This document shows positions 10,418 to 18,084 of a stretch of DNA of 64,000 nt, piece after piece. This DNA is from Teichococcus aestuarii (GTDB lineage Bacteria > Pseudomonadota > Alphaproteobacteria > Acetobacterales > Acetobacteraceae). Location: positions 54,727 to 118,726 of the forward strand of contig NZ_PDOA01000011.1 in assembly GCF_003116135.1 (NCBI RefSeq). The letters run 5' to 3'. How positions within the stretch are numbered: position 1 is the stretch's first letter; each line of letters begins with the position of its first letter. Made by a program: the position numbers and the translations under genes. The notes beneath the pieces were generated by a model. The model was given only the letters and a program-made list of their open reading frames with translations, ran no database searches and was not told the origin of the DNA.

Positions 10418-10436
10418 CGTGGCGCCCTCCCTTCCC

Positions 10437-11642
10437 TTACTTCAGCCCGAGCGTGGCGGCGGCGGCCGAGAACAGGCCGCGCGGCGCGTGCGGGTCGGCG
10501 CGCATGTCCACCTCGGCCACCACCGAGAGGCCGGGGCGCAGCCGCGCCAGCAGCGCCGGGTCCTGCCCCGGCTCCAGCACCAGCTTCACCGGCACGCGCT
10601 GGACGATCTTGGTGAAGTTGCCGGTGGCGTTCTCCGGCGGCAGCAGGCTGAACTGGCTGCCGGTGGCGGGGGCGAAGCTGTCCACATGCCCGTGCAGCGC
10701 GTGGCCAGACAAGGCATCCACCGCCAGCTCCACCGGCTGGCCGGGGCGCATGCCGGCGAGCTGCGTCTCCTTGAAATTGGCCGTGACATAGAGCGTCTCT
10801 GGCAGCGGCGAGACGGCGATGAGCTGCTGCCCGGGCCGCACATGCTGGCCGAGCCGCGCCGCGCGGTTGCCGGCGATGCCGTCGAAGGGTGCGCGCAGCT
10901 CGGTGTAGGAGAGGGTGTTCTCGGCCAGGCCCAGCGCGGCGCGCGCCTGCTCCCGCCGCGCCTCGGCCTGGGCGAGCTGGGCACGCTGCACCGGCACGGC
11001 GCGCTGGCGCACCAGCAGCTCCGCCTCGGCGGCGTGGCGGCTGGCATCGGCGGCGCGGAGTGCAGCCTCGGCCTTGCGCTGCCCTGCCAGCGCCTGCTCG
11101 GCCGACTGGCGGGAGGACCAGCCGCTGCCGGCCAGCGCCGCGGTGCGCCGTTGCTCGGATTCGGCCCGCTCGCGCTCGGCCAGGGCGCTCTGCCGCTCGG
11201 CGGCGGCCTGCTCGATCTGCGCCTGGCTGGCATCCACCTGCGCCGCGAGCTGGGCCAGGGTCTCGCGCGCCGTGGTGACGGCGGCCTCGGCTTCGGCCAA
11301 GGCGGCGGCGGCCTGGTCGCGCTGCAGCCGGGCGTCGCGGTCGTCGAGGCGGATCAGCACCTCGCCCGCCTTCACCCGCTGGTTGTCGGCAATGAGGACC
11401 TCGGCCACCTCGGCCTCGATGCGCGGGCTGAGCACGACGATGTCGCCCTGCACATAGGCGTCGTCCGTCTCGGCCAGGAAGCGGCCCACCTGCCAGTACC
11501 AGCCGCCGCCCAGCACGGCGCCGGCCAGCACCACCAGCGGCAGCAGGCGCAGCAGCCAGCGGCGGCGGGAGCGGCGCGCGGGCGGCGGCCCGGCCGGGGT
11601 GGCGCGGGCAGCTTCGGCGGCGGGGGAGACGGGAGCGTTCAT
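10437..11642 (-). CDS. HlyD/EmrA-family periplasmic adaptor of the efflux pair
   Basis: A 401-aa membrane-fusion protein. A Pro/Arg-rich cytoplasmic start is followed by one TM helix (about residues 28-50, WLLRLLPLVVLAGAVLGGGW). A lipoyl half-domain (AYVQGDIVVLSPRIEAEVAE) leads into a long Ala/Gln/Glu coiled coil (about 105-215), the returning lipoyl half (LRAPFDGIAGNRAARLGQHV) and a beta-barrel. It bridges the EmrB-like permease to an outer-membrane channel. It is the promoter-proximal gene of the pump operon; operator O1 lies 14 bases upstream of its start. Confidence 0.93.
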   Translation of the reverse strand: MNAPVSPAAEAARATPAGPPPARRSRRRWLLRLLPLVVLAGAVLGGGWYWQVGRFLAETDDAYVQGDIVVLSPRIEAEVAEVLIADNQRVKAGEVLIRLDDRDARLQRDQAAAALAEAEAAVTTARETLAQLAAQVDASQAQIEQAAAERQSALAERERAESEQRRTAALAGSGWSSRQSAEQALAGQRKAEAALRAADASRHAAEAELLVRQRAVPVQRAQLAQAEARREQARAALGLAENTLSYTELRAPFDGIAGNRAARLGQHVRPGQQLIAVSPLPETLYVTANFKETQLAGMRPGQPVELAVDALSGHALHGHVDSFAPATGSQFSLLPPENATGNFTKIVQRVPVKLVLEPGQDPALLARLRPGLSVVAEVDMRADPHAPRGLFSAAAATLGLK

Positions 11643-11655
11643 CGGGACAGCCTCG

Positions 11656-11674
11656 GAACTGAACGGTTCAGTTC
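11656..11674. promoter_or_regulatory. TetR operator O1, perfect palindrome
   Basis: GAACTGAAC and GTTCAGTTC are perfect complements around one central G. It lies just upstream of the efflux-operon start. It shares the 17-bp core AACTGAAC-S-GTTCAGTT with O2. Confidence 0.85.
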
Positions 11675-11719
11675 ATTTCGGAGGGCAGATGCGCCCGGCG
11701 CCACCCCAAGTCAAGACTG

Positions 11720-11736
11720 AACTGAACCGTTCAGTT
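11720..11736. promoter_or_regulatory. TetR operator O2, perfect palindrome
   Basis: AACTGAAC and GTTCAGTT around a central C. Its centre is 63 bp from that of O1, close to six helical turns. A TTGACT -35-like element for the efflux operon (minus strand, 11714-11709) lies between the two sites, so bound repressor would bracket the promoter and also lie upstream of tetR for autoregulation. Confidence 0.85.
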
Positions 11737-11779
11737 TCCTCCTTGAAGCCGGGCTGCTCCTCCCCCTATTCAACGCATC

Positions 11780-12466
11780 ATGCCCGCAACCGCCCCCGCG
11801 CCCCTCCCCGGCCCCTGCTGCGACGACGCCTCCCCCAAGCGCCGCGCCGTGCTCGACTCGGCAGCGCGGCTGTTCATGGCGGAAGGCTATGCCGCCGTCT
11901 CGATGGACGCGGTGGCGCGCGCCGCGCAGGTCTCCAAGGCCACGCTCTACGCGCACTTCCCGGGCAAGGACGCGCTCTTCGCCGAGATCGTCGGCAACAA
12001 CTGCCGGCGCATGCGGGACGAGATGGCCTCGGCGGCGCAGGCCGGGACGGGCCATGCGCTGGCTCCCGCCCTGGCGGCGCTGGGCGCGCGGTGGCTGCGC
12101 TTCCTGCTGGAGCCAAGGGTGCGCGCGCTGCACCGCGTGGTGGTGGCCGAGTGCATCCGCGCGCCGGAGCTGGCGCGCGCCTTCTACACCGCCGGCCCCC
12201 AGGCGCTGCGGCACTGGCTGGCCGGCTGGCTGGAGGAGCAGGCGGCGCGGGGCCAGCTTCGCCCCGGCACCGACACGGCGCTGGTGGCGGACCAGTTCCT
12301 GGCCCTGCTGCGCGGCGACCTGTTCCTGCGCGCCACGCTGGGGCTGGCCGACTCGCCCTCCGAGGCGGAGATCCTGGCCCTGGCGCGGGAGGCGGCGCGG
12401 GCCGTGGTGCGGCTGCACGGCAGCCCCGCCGCGCTGGCCGCGGCGGAAACGGAGGGATTCGCCTGA
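11780..12466 (+). CDS. TetR/AcrR-family transcriptional repressor of the divergent efflux operon
   Basis: A 228-aa regulator. Residues 19-65 form the TetR helix-turn-helix (RRAVLDSAARLFMAEGYAAV, then VARAAQVSKATLYAHFPGKD). The rest is an all-helical ligand and dimer domain with a LRFLLEPRVRALHRVVVAE segment resembling the AefR-like C-terminal type. Divergent orientation to the emrAB-like pair and two matching palindromes in between support control of the pump and itself. No clear ribosome-binding site precedes ATG 11780. The ligand is unknown. Confidence 0.93.
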   Translation: MPATAPAPLPGPCCDDASPKRRAVLDSAARLFMAEGYAAVSMDAVARAAQVSKATLYAHFPGKDALFAEIVGNNCRRMRDEMASAAQAGTGHALAPALAALGARWLRFLLEPRVRALHRVVVAECIRAPELARAFYTAGPQALRHWLAGWLEEQAARGQLRPGTDTALVADQFLALLRGDLFLRATLGLADSPSEAEILALAREAARAVVRLHGSPAALAAAETEGFA

Positions 12467-12467
12467 A

Positions 12468-12504
12468 GCAGGGCTTTGGCGCGCGAGGCTTCCCGCCGCC
12501 CTGC
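12468..12504 (+). terminator. Weak hairpin after tetR
   Basis: GCAGGGC (12468-12474) pairs with GCCCTGC (12498-12504) across a 23-base loop, followed by GCTTCTTC. It begins two bases after the tetR stop. The long loop makes it a modest candidate. Confidence 0.3.
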
Positions 12505-12579
12505 GCTTCTTCACCGGAACTTTCCTGCGCTGCGGGGGAGGTATGCGGAAAAAAACCGGGTCGCAGGACCGAAAACGCT

Positions 12580-12607
12580 TTGCGCGCGGGGCAGAGATCT
12601 CTATATG
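12580..12607 (+). promoter_or_regulatory. Candidate promoter of the ornithine decarboxylase transcript
   Basis: TTGCGC and TATATG are separated by 16 bases. A start near 12614 would give a leader of about 210 bases before the decarboxylase start at 12823. Confidence 0.35.
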
Positions 12608-12613
12608 CCCCCT

Positions 12614-12822
12614 CAGACGCAGTACGCACGTGCCTCTGGCCCCAGGCCGGTCTTGTCCGGCCAAAGGTTTACGCAACGACGTCAAGCGTTCTGGCAACCC
12701 CGGCGAAGGGCGCGAGCCCCCATCCGGTCTCTCTTTGGTCGCTGGTTCGTTCGACCGTTTCGTCAACTTGGGGCTGACCCTGGCAAAAACCGGGGCAGTC
12801 CTCCCGTATCGGAGGGTGTGCG
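12614..12822 (+). ncRNA. Structured 5' leader of ornithine decarboxylase, candidate speF-type regulatory RNA
   Basis: The 356-base gap before the decarboxylase gene is folded-looking rather than empty. GGCCGG (12645-12650) pairs with CCGGCC (12657-12662), and a competing pairing joins 12633-12641 with 12659-12667. CCCTGG (12778-12783) pairs with CCGGGG (12790-12795). Finally CCTCC (12800-12804) pairs with GGAGG (12811-12815), which is the ribosome-binding site itself. Alphaproteobacterial ornithine decarboxylase genes are known to carry the speF RNA motif; I infer but cannot prove membership by eye. An Arg-rich upstream ORF (12605-12826) runs through it and overlaps the decarboxylase start as ATGA. 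Confidence 0.5.
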
Positions 12823-13953
12823 ATGACCCCGAAGGTCTCCCGCTTCCTGCGCGACGCCGCCCCGGCGACGCCTTGCCTTGTCGTGGACGTGGACCGCGTC
12901 GCGGAGAACTATGGCCGGCTGAAGGCCGCCATGCCGCTGGCCCGCATCTACTACGCCGTGAAGGCCAACCCGGCCGCGCCGATCCTCGGCCGCCTGGTGG
13001 ACATGCAGTCCTGCTTCGACGCCGCCTCGCTGGAGGAGGTCCGCCTCTGCCTCGACGCCGGTGCCCGGCCGGAGGACATCTCCTTCGGCAACACGGTGAA
13101 GAAGGAGAGCGCCATCCAGGCCGCCTACGCCGCCGGCGTGCGCATGTTCGCCTTCGACTCCGAGCCGGAGCTGCGCAAGCTGGCCCGCTCGGCGCCGGGC
13201 GCCAAGGTCTATTGCCGCATCCTGGTGGGCAATGTCGGCGCCGAGTGGCCGCTGTCGAAGAAGTTCGGCTGCGAGGTCGAGATGGCGCGCGACCTGATGG
13301 TGATGGCGCGCGACCTCGGCCTCGACCCCTACGGCATCTCCTTCCATGTCGGCAGCCAGCAGACCCGCACCGCCGCCTACGAGGCCGCGATCGCCCGCGT
13401 GGCGATGCTGTTCACCGACCTGAAGGACGCCGGCATCAACCTGCGCATGGCCAATCTCGGCGGCGGCTACCCGGTGCGCTACCGCGCCGAGGTGCCGGAG
13501 ATCGACGCGTTCGGCGCCGCCATCATGGGCGCCATGGTCGAGCATTTCGGCAACGCCCTGCCCGAGATCCTGATCGAGCCTGGCCGCTTCATCGTGGGCG
13601 ATGCCGGCGTGCTCTCGGCCGAGGTGGTGCTGGTCTCCCGCAAGGAGCAGGACGACCCGGTGCGCTGGGTGTATCTCGACATCGGCCGCTTCGGCGGCCT
13701 GGCCGAGACCGAGGGCGAGGCCATCAAATACGCCTTCCGCACGCCGCATGACGGCGGCGCCGAGGGTCCGGTGACCATCGCCGGCCCCACCTGCGACAGC
13801 ACGGACACGCTGTACGAGAAGTCCAACTACCGCCTGCCGCTGGCGCTCGACTGCGGCGACCGGGTGGAGCTGCTTTCCACCGGCGCCTATGTCACGACCT
13901 ATGCCAGCCAGGGCTTCAACGGCTTCGCGCCGCTGGCCGAGCACTACATCTGA
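12823..13953 (+). CDS. odc: Ornithine decarboxylase, PLP-dependent fold type III
   Basis: Decarboxylates L-ornithine to putrescine, the entry to polyamine synthesis. The 376-aa protein has an alanine-racemase-like barrel with the PLP lysine K47 in YYAVKANP, FHVGSQ (His175), the Gly-rich NLGGGYP and the phosphate-binding EPGR (252-255). The C-terminal beta domain carries GPTCDSTD, with Cys324 and Asp325 contributed across the dimer. The CDSTD signature favours ornithine/lysine decarboxylase over diaminopimelate decarboxylase; some relatives act on lysine too. ATG 12823 is preceded by GGAGGG, which can be masked by a hairpin. A strong terminator follows. Confidence 0.93.
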   Translation: MTPKVSRFLRDAAPATPCLVVDVDRVAENYGRLKAAMPLARIYYAVKANPAAPILGRLVDMQSCFDAASLEEVRLCLDAGARPEDISFGNTVKKESAIQAAYAAGVRMFAFDSEPELRKLARSAPGAKVYCRILVGNVGAEWPLSKKFGCEVEMARDLMVMARDLGLDPYGISFHVGSQQTRTAAYEAAIARVAMLFTDLKDAGINLRMANLGGGYPVRYRAEVPEIDAFGAAIMGAMVEHFGNALPEILIEPGRFIVGDAGVLSAEVVLVSRKEQDDPVRWVYLDIGRFGGLAETEGEAIKYAFRTPHDGGAEGPVTIAGPTCDSTDTLYEKSNYRLPLALDCGDRVELLSTGAYVTTYASQGFNGFAPLAEHYI

Positions 13954-13960
13954 CCGGACC

Positions 13961-13984
13961 GCGGAGGGGCATTTTCCCCTCCGC
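13961..13984 (+). terminator. Rho-independent-like terminator after ornithine decarboxylase
   Basis: GCGGAGGGG and CCCCTCCGC form a perfect 9-bp stem around CATTTT, seven bases after the stop codon. A pyrimidine-rich tail (CTTCCCCTTTTCCC) follows. Confidence 0.75.
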
Positions 13985-14066
13985 CTTCCCCTTTTCCCTT
14001 CCGGGCCACCCTGCTCCGCGAGATTTGCACGTTTCCTGCGCGGGAAACGCCGGATAAACTCGCGCC

Positions 14067-14531
14067 ATGGACGTCATCGACCGGAACATCCTCGTCGCCC
14101 TCCAGGACAATGGCGCGGCGGGCCTTGCCGAGCTTGCCAAGGTGGCCGGCCTCTCCGTCTCCGCCACCGCCGAGCGGGTGAAGCGACTCGAGGAGCGCGG
14201 CACCATCCGCGGCTGGCGCGCCGACCTGGACCCCGCCGCCATCGGCTGCCCCATGCTCGCCTTCGTCTTCGTCTCGATGCGGCCGGGGCGGGAGGAGAAC
14301 GCCTTCCGCATCGCCATGCGGGCGGCGGAGCCGGTGCTGGAGTGCCACCACGTCACCGGCGCCTGGACCTTCCTGCTGAAGCTGCGCCTGCCCGACCTCG
14401 CGGCGCTGGAGCGCTTCGTGGCCGAGCAGGTGCGCGGCCAGGCGGGGGTGGAGCGGACGGAGACCATCCTCGCCATCACCTCCGCCAAGGAAACCGCCAT
14501 CCTGCCCGTGGCGGAGGCGGAGGAGGAGTAG
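14067..14531 (+). CDS. AsnC/Lrp-family transcriptional regulator
   Basis: A 154-aa feast-famine regulator. Residues 1-60 hold the helix-turn-helix (MDVIDRNILVALQDNG, then LAKVAGLSVSATAERVKRLE). The RAM effector domain follows (CHHVTGAWTFLLKLRLPDL, with a GxxD-like turn replaced by GAWTF). Such proteins form octamers and respond to amino acids or related metabolites. It lies downstream of ornithine decarboxylase but behind a strong terminator, so a link to polyamine control is only positional. It ends 16 bases from the convergent lipoprotein gene. Confidence 0.92.
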   Translation: MDVIDRNILVALQDNGAAGLAELAKVAGLSVSATAERVKRLEERGTIRGWRADLDPAAIGCPMLAFVFVSMRPGREENAFRIAMRAAEPVLECHHVTGAWTFLLKLRLPDLAALERFVAEQVRGQAGVERTETILAITSAKETAILPVAEAEEE

Positions 14532-14547
14532 GCCCCTCTCCCCTGCC

Positions 14548-14973
14548 CTATTCGGCGGGCGGGCTAGTGGCGGCGCCCACGGGGCGCAGGCATTCGCGGA
14601 TCAGCGGCGCGCAATAGGCGCCCGGCGCGCCGGGGATGTCCTTGTCCCCCGCGAAGCCCACGCGCGTGACGCGGGCATCGATCAGCTCGAAGGTGGCATG
14701 GCAGTAATGGCCGCTGCCGGTCACGGTCAGGTCGCCCACCACCGGCAGGGTGAGGTTGAGCCCGCCGCCCTGGCCGCTCTTCAGCTCGTAGCTGAGCATC
14801 TCGCGCACCACGTCGATCCGCTCGCGCTTGGTGGGGAAGCCGGCGCAGACATACAGGTCGGCGCGCGTCAGTCCGATGAGGCTGGTGCGGGACAATTCCA
14901 CGTCGCGCGAATCAGCCATGCCGCAGCCGGCCAGGAGGAGCGGGAGGAGGATGGGGAGCGGGAAGCCGCGCAT
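14548..14973 (-). CDS. Putative lipoprotein of unknown function
   Basis: ATG 14973 was chosen because it follows GAGGTGG and gives a lipoprotein signal (MRGFPLPILLPLLLAGC, lipobox LLAGC). The longer frame to 15030 lacks these. The mature part of about 125 residues contains SRTSLIGLTRADLYVCAGFP, resembling the short helix-turn segment of SmpA/BamE-like lipoproteins (LIGxxRADLxxCxGxP). It has four more cysteines, possibly two disulfides. It is 70 bases downstream of the dipeptide transporter operon. BamE-like membership is a guess. Confidence 0.78.
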   Translation of the reverse strand: MRGFPLPILLPLLLAGCGMADSRDVELSRTSLIGLTRADLYVCAGFPTKRERIDVVREMLSYELKSGQGGGLNLTLPVVGDLTVTGSGHYCHATFELIDARVTRVGFAGDKDIPGAPGAYCAPLIRECLRPVGAATSPPAE

Positions 14974-15043
14974 GGGCGCCACCTCGCAAGGAAGGGGCCA
15001 GGGCCGCAAGGCCCCGGCCCCTTCCCTCACGCCGGCTTGTAAC

Positions 15044-16093
15044 TCAGGCGGCGTCGTTCAGGTGGCAGGCGCTCTTGTGGCCGGGCGCGATCTCGCGCAG
15101 CGCCGGCCGCTCCAGCTTGCAGCGCGCGAAGGCGTGCGGGCAGCGCGGGTGGAAGTGGCAGCCCGAAGGCGGGTTCAGCGGCGAGGGGATCTCGCCCTTG
15201 ATGCCGGCGAAGCTCTTCTTGCGCGCCTCGATCCGCGGCACCTCGGCCAGCAGGGCCTGGGTGTAGGGGTGGTTGGCGCGGGCGAAGATCTCCTCGGCCG
15301 GCGCCTCCTCCACCACCCGGCCCAGATACATGATCACCACGCGGTCGGAGAGATGCTCCACCACGCCGAGGTCATGGCTGATGAACAGGTAGGTGAGGTT
15401 CAGCTCCTGCCGCAGCTCCATGAACAGGTTCAGGATCTGTGCCTGGATGGAGACGTCGAGCGCGGCCACCGCCTCGTCGCAGACGATGAACTCGGGCTGC
15501 ACCGCCAGCGCGCGGGCGATGCCGATGCGCTGCCGTTGGCCGCCCGAGAACTGGTGCGGGTAGCGGCGCTTGAAGGCCGGATCGAGCCCGGCGCGGCGCA
15601 TCTGGTTGTCCACATAGGCGTCCCACTCGCCACGGCGGGTCAGGCCATGCACCAGCGGCGCCTCGCCCACGATGTCGGCCACCCGCATGCGCGGGTTCAG
15701 GCTGGCATAGGGGTCCTGGAAGATCATCTGGGTCTGCAGCTTGGCGTTGCGCGCCTCGGCGCCCGTCAGCGTGTCCAGCTTCTTGCCGTGCCAGAAGATC
15801 TCGCCGGCGCTGGCCGGCATGATCCCGGCCACCATGCGGCCGAGGGTGGACTTGCCGCAGCCGGATTCGCCCACCAGCCCGACCACCTCGCCCTTGCGGA
15901 CGACGAGGTCGACGCCGTCCACCGCGTGGACGGTCTCGTCCTTCACCGGGGCGCCGAGCTTCTGGGCGATCTTGCCGGCGAAATCGAGCTTCTTGGAAAA
16001 GCGCTTGGAGACGCCCTTCAGCTCGATGATCGGCGCGGCGGCCTCACCTGCCGCCACGGAGGCGGCGGAACGGACGGTGCTGGTCGCGCTCAT
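15044..16093 (-). CDS. Dipeptide/oligopeptide ABC transporter ATP-binding protein, DppF/OppF type
   Basis: Second ATPase of the peptide-type importer. The 349-aa product has Walker A GESGCGKST, a Q-loop at MIFQDPYASLNPRMRV, the signature FSGGQRQR, Walker B FIVCDEAVAALD and His-switch LFISHDLGVVEH. The C-terminal oligopeptide_HPY region has the Cys cluster GCHFHPRCPHAFARC, suggesting an iron-sulfur site as in DppD/DppF proteins. Walker B reads CDEAVAALD instead of the usual CDEPVSALD, but the catalytic Glu remains. The start overlaps the stop of the preceding ATPase gene as ATGA. Confidence 0.95.
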   Translation of the reverse strand: MSATSTVRSAASVAAGEAAAPIIELKGVSKRFSKKLDFAGKIAQKLGAPVKDETVHAVDGVDLVVRKGEVVGLVGESGCGKSTLGRMVAGIMPASAGEIFWHGKKLDTLTGAEARNAKLQTQMIFQDPYASLNPRMRVADIVGEAPLVHGLTRRGEWDAYVDNQMRRAGLDPAFKRRYPHQFSGGQRQRIGIARALAVQPEFIVCDEAVAALDVSIQAQILNLFMELRQELNLTYLFISHDLGVVEHLSDRVVIMYLGRVVEEAPAEEIFARANHPYTQALLAEVPRIEARKKSFAGIKGEIPSPLNPPSGCHFHPRCPHAFARCKLERPALREIAPGHKSACHLNDAA

Positions 16094-17148
16094 GCGGGGT
16101 TCCCCTCGGCGGCCGCGCCCCGGACTGCGGAGCCCTGGGCCGCCAGATGCGGATGGAAGCAGCGCGCCAGGCGGCCGGGCATCAGCTCGGAGAGCGCCGG
16201 GTCGCGGGCGCAATCCTCCTGGGCGCGGGGGCAGCGGGTGCGGAAGGCGCAGCCCGGCGGCAGGCTCAGCAGCGAGGGCGTCATGCCCGGGATCTGCCGC
16301 AGCTTCTCGCCGCGCTTGTTGCGGCTGGGCACGCTGCCGATCAGGCCGTGGGTGTAGGGGTGCAGCGGCTGGTCGAGCACCTCGCTCACCGCGCCGCGCT
16401 CCACCACCCGGCCTGCGTACATCACCGCGATGTCGTCGGCGAGGCCGGCGACGACGGAGAGGTCGTGGGTGATCCAGATCATCGCCGTGCCGGTCTCGGC
16501 GCAAAGCTTCTGCACCTCGGCCAGGATCTGGGCCTGGATGGTGACATCCAGCGCCGTGGTCGGCTCGTCGGCCACGATCAGCTCGGGGCGGTGCAGCAGC
16601 GCGATGGCGATGGCCACGCGCTGGCGCATGCCGCCCGAGAACTGGTGCGGGTAGCTCTTGAGGCGCTCGTCCGGCGAGGGGATGCCCACCATGCCCAGCG
16701 TGTCGCGGGCGCGCTGGCGGGCCTCCTCCTTGCTGACCTTGGTGTGGGCCAGCACGGTCTCGATCATCTGCGTGTCGACCCGGAGCACCGGGTTCAGCGT
16801 CATCATCGGGTCCTGGAAGATCATGGCGATGCGGTTGCCGCGAAGCTGCCGCATCTCCTCTTCCTTGAGCTTCGCCAGGTTCTGCCCGTGGAACAGGATG
16901 TCGCCGCCGACGATGCGGCCCGGCGCGTCCACCAACCCGAGGATGGAGAAGCCCGTCACCGTCTTGCCGGAGCCGGACTCGCCCACCAGGCCGAGCACCT
17001 TGCCGCGGCCGACGGTGAAGGAGACGCCGTCCACCGCCTTCACCACGCCGGCGCGGGTGAAGAAGTGGGTCTGCAGGTCGCGCACCTCGAGCGTGGGGGC
17101 CGCGGCGGTGGCGGCCATGGAGGTGGTCTGCATCTGGGTCTGAGACAT
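16090..17148 (-). CDS. Dipeptide/oligopeptide ABC transporter ATP-binding protein, DppD/OppD type
   Basis: First ATPase of the importer, 352 aa from ATG 17148 (AAGGGG upstream). It contains Walker [10 protein letters not shown]-loop [16 protein letters not shown], signature FSGGMRQR, Walker [13 protein letters not shown] and the switch [11 protein letters not shown]. The C-terminal Cys-rich cap reads [15 protein letters not shown]. It pairs with the DppF-type subunit to form the ATPase dimer under the BC permease. It is nine bases downstream of the dppC-like gene. Confidence 0.95.
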   Translation of the reverse strand: MSQTQMQTTSMAATAAAPTLEVRDLQTHFFTRAGVVKAVDGVSFTVGRGKVLGLVGESGSGKTVTGFSILGLVDAPGRIVGGDILFHGQNLAKLKEEEMRQLRGNRIAMIFQDPMMTLNPVLRVDTQMIETVLAHTKVSKEEARQRARDTLGMVGIPSPDERLKSYPHQFSGGMRQRVAIAIALLHRPELIVADEPTTALDVTIQAQILAEVQKLCAETGTAMIWITHDLSVVAGLADDIAVMYAGRVVERGAVSEVLDQPLHPYTHGLIGSVPSRNKRGEKLRQIPGMTPSLLSLPPGCAFRTRCPRAQEDCARDPALSELMPGRLARCFHPHLAAQGSAVRGAAAEGNPA

Positions 17149-17156
17149 GCCGCCCC

Positions 17157-18083
17157 TTACTTCTTCAGCCGCGGATTGAGCACGTCGCGCATCTGGTCGC
17201 CCACCAGGTTGATCGAGACGATGGTGACGAGCAGCGCGATGCCCGGGTAGAAGCTGATCCAGTACTTGCCGGAGAGCATGTACTCGTAGCCGTTCGAGAT
17301 CAGCAGGCCGAGCGAGGGCTCGGTGATCGGCACGCCGAGGCCGAGGAAGGACAGCGTCGCCTCCAGCGCGATGGCGCGGGCGATCTGCATGGTGGCGACC
17401 ACGATCAGCGGCGGCAGGCAGTTCGGCAGCAGGTGGCGGAAGATGACGCGGCGCGTCGGCAGCGCCAGGCACTGCGCCGCCTCGATGTATTCCCGCCGCC
17501 GCTCCACCAGCGCCGTGCCGCGCACGGTGCGGGCGTAGTAGGCCCATTCCACGATGACCAGCGCGATGACGACGTTGAAGATGCCCTTGCCCAGGAAGGC
17601 CAGGATCATCAGCGCCGCCAGGATGGTCGGGAAGGAGAGCTGCAGGTCGACCAGCCGCATGATGACGGTGTCGGTCCGCCCGCCGGCGTAAGCCGCGAGC
17701 AGGCCGAGCGAGGCGCCGACGGCGCAGGCGATGATGGCGGAGCCCGCGCCCACCATCAGCGAGATGCGCAGCCCGTACATGATGCCGGAGAGCATGTCGC
17801 GCCCCTGGTCATCGGTGCCGAGCCAGTAGGTCATGGTGTCGGCGCCGTCGCGCGTGCCCGGCTCCAGGCGGCCGTCCATGATGTCGAGCTGCGCCAGGTC
17901 GTAGGGGTTCTGCGGCGACAGGAAGGGCGCGAAGACGGCGATGAAGACGATGATCGCGAAGACGATCAGCCCGACCAGCGCCAGCTTGCTCTCGCAGAAC
18001 TCGGAGACGAAGCGGCGGAACGGCGTCTCGACCTTGGGCGCCTTGGCGGGCGGCACGGCGGTTTCGGCTGTGGAAGCGCTCAT
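17157..18083 (-). CDS. Dipeptide-type ABC transporter permease, DppC type
   Basis: A 308-aa inner-membrane permease with an N-terminal OppC_N segment (ESKLALVGLIVFAIIVFIAV) and a periplasmic loop containing YWLGTDDQGRDMLSG, the diagnostic GTDxxGRD motif of DppC/OppC. Five further helices include the EAA coupling loop (EYIEAAQCLALPTRRVIFRH). Substrate specificity is set by the binding protein and cannot be read here. Its start follows the dppB-like stop by one base, so the two permeases are coupled. Confidence 0.95.
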   Translation of the reverse strand: MSASTAETAVPPAKAPKVETPFRRFVSEFCESKLALVGLIVFAIIVFIAVFAPFLSPQNPYDLAQLDIMDGRLEPGTRDGADTMTYWLGTDDQGRDMLSGIMYGLRISLMVGAGSAIIACAVGASLGLLAAYAGGRTDTVIMRLVDLQLSFPTILAALMILAFLGKGIFNVVIALVIVEWAYYARTVRGTALVERRREYIEAAQCLALPTRRVIFRHLLPNCLPPLIVVATMQIARAIALEATLSFLGLGVPITEPSLGLLISNGYEYMLSGKYWISFYPGIALLVTIVSINLVGDQMRDVLNPRLKK

Positions 18084-18084
18084 C

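Noticed and set aside
13961..14066. Co-transcription of the AsnC/Lrp regulator with ornithine decarboxylase
   Set aside because: A strong hairpin terminator follows the decarboxylase stop, and 80 further bases precede the regulator.
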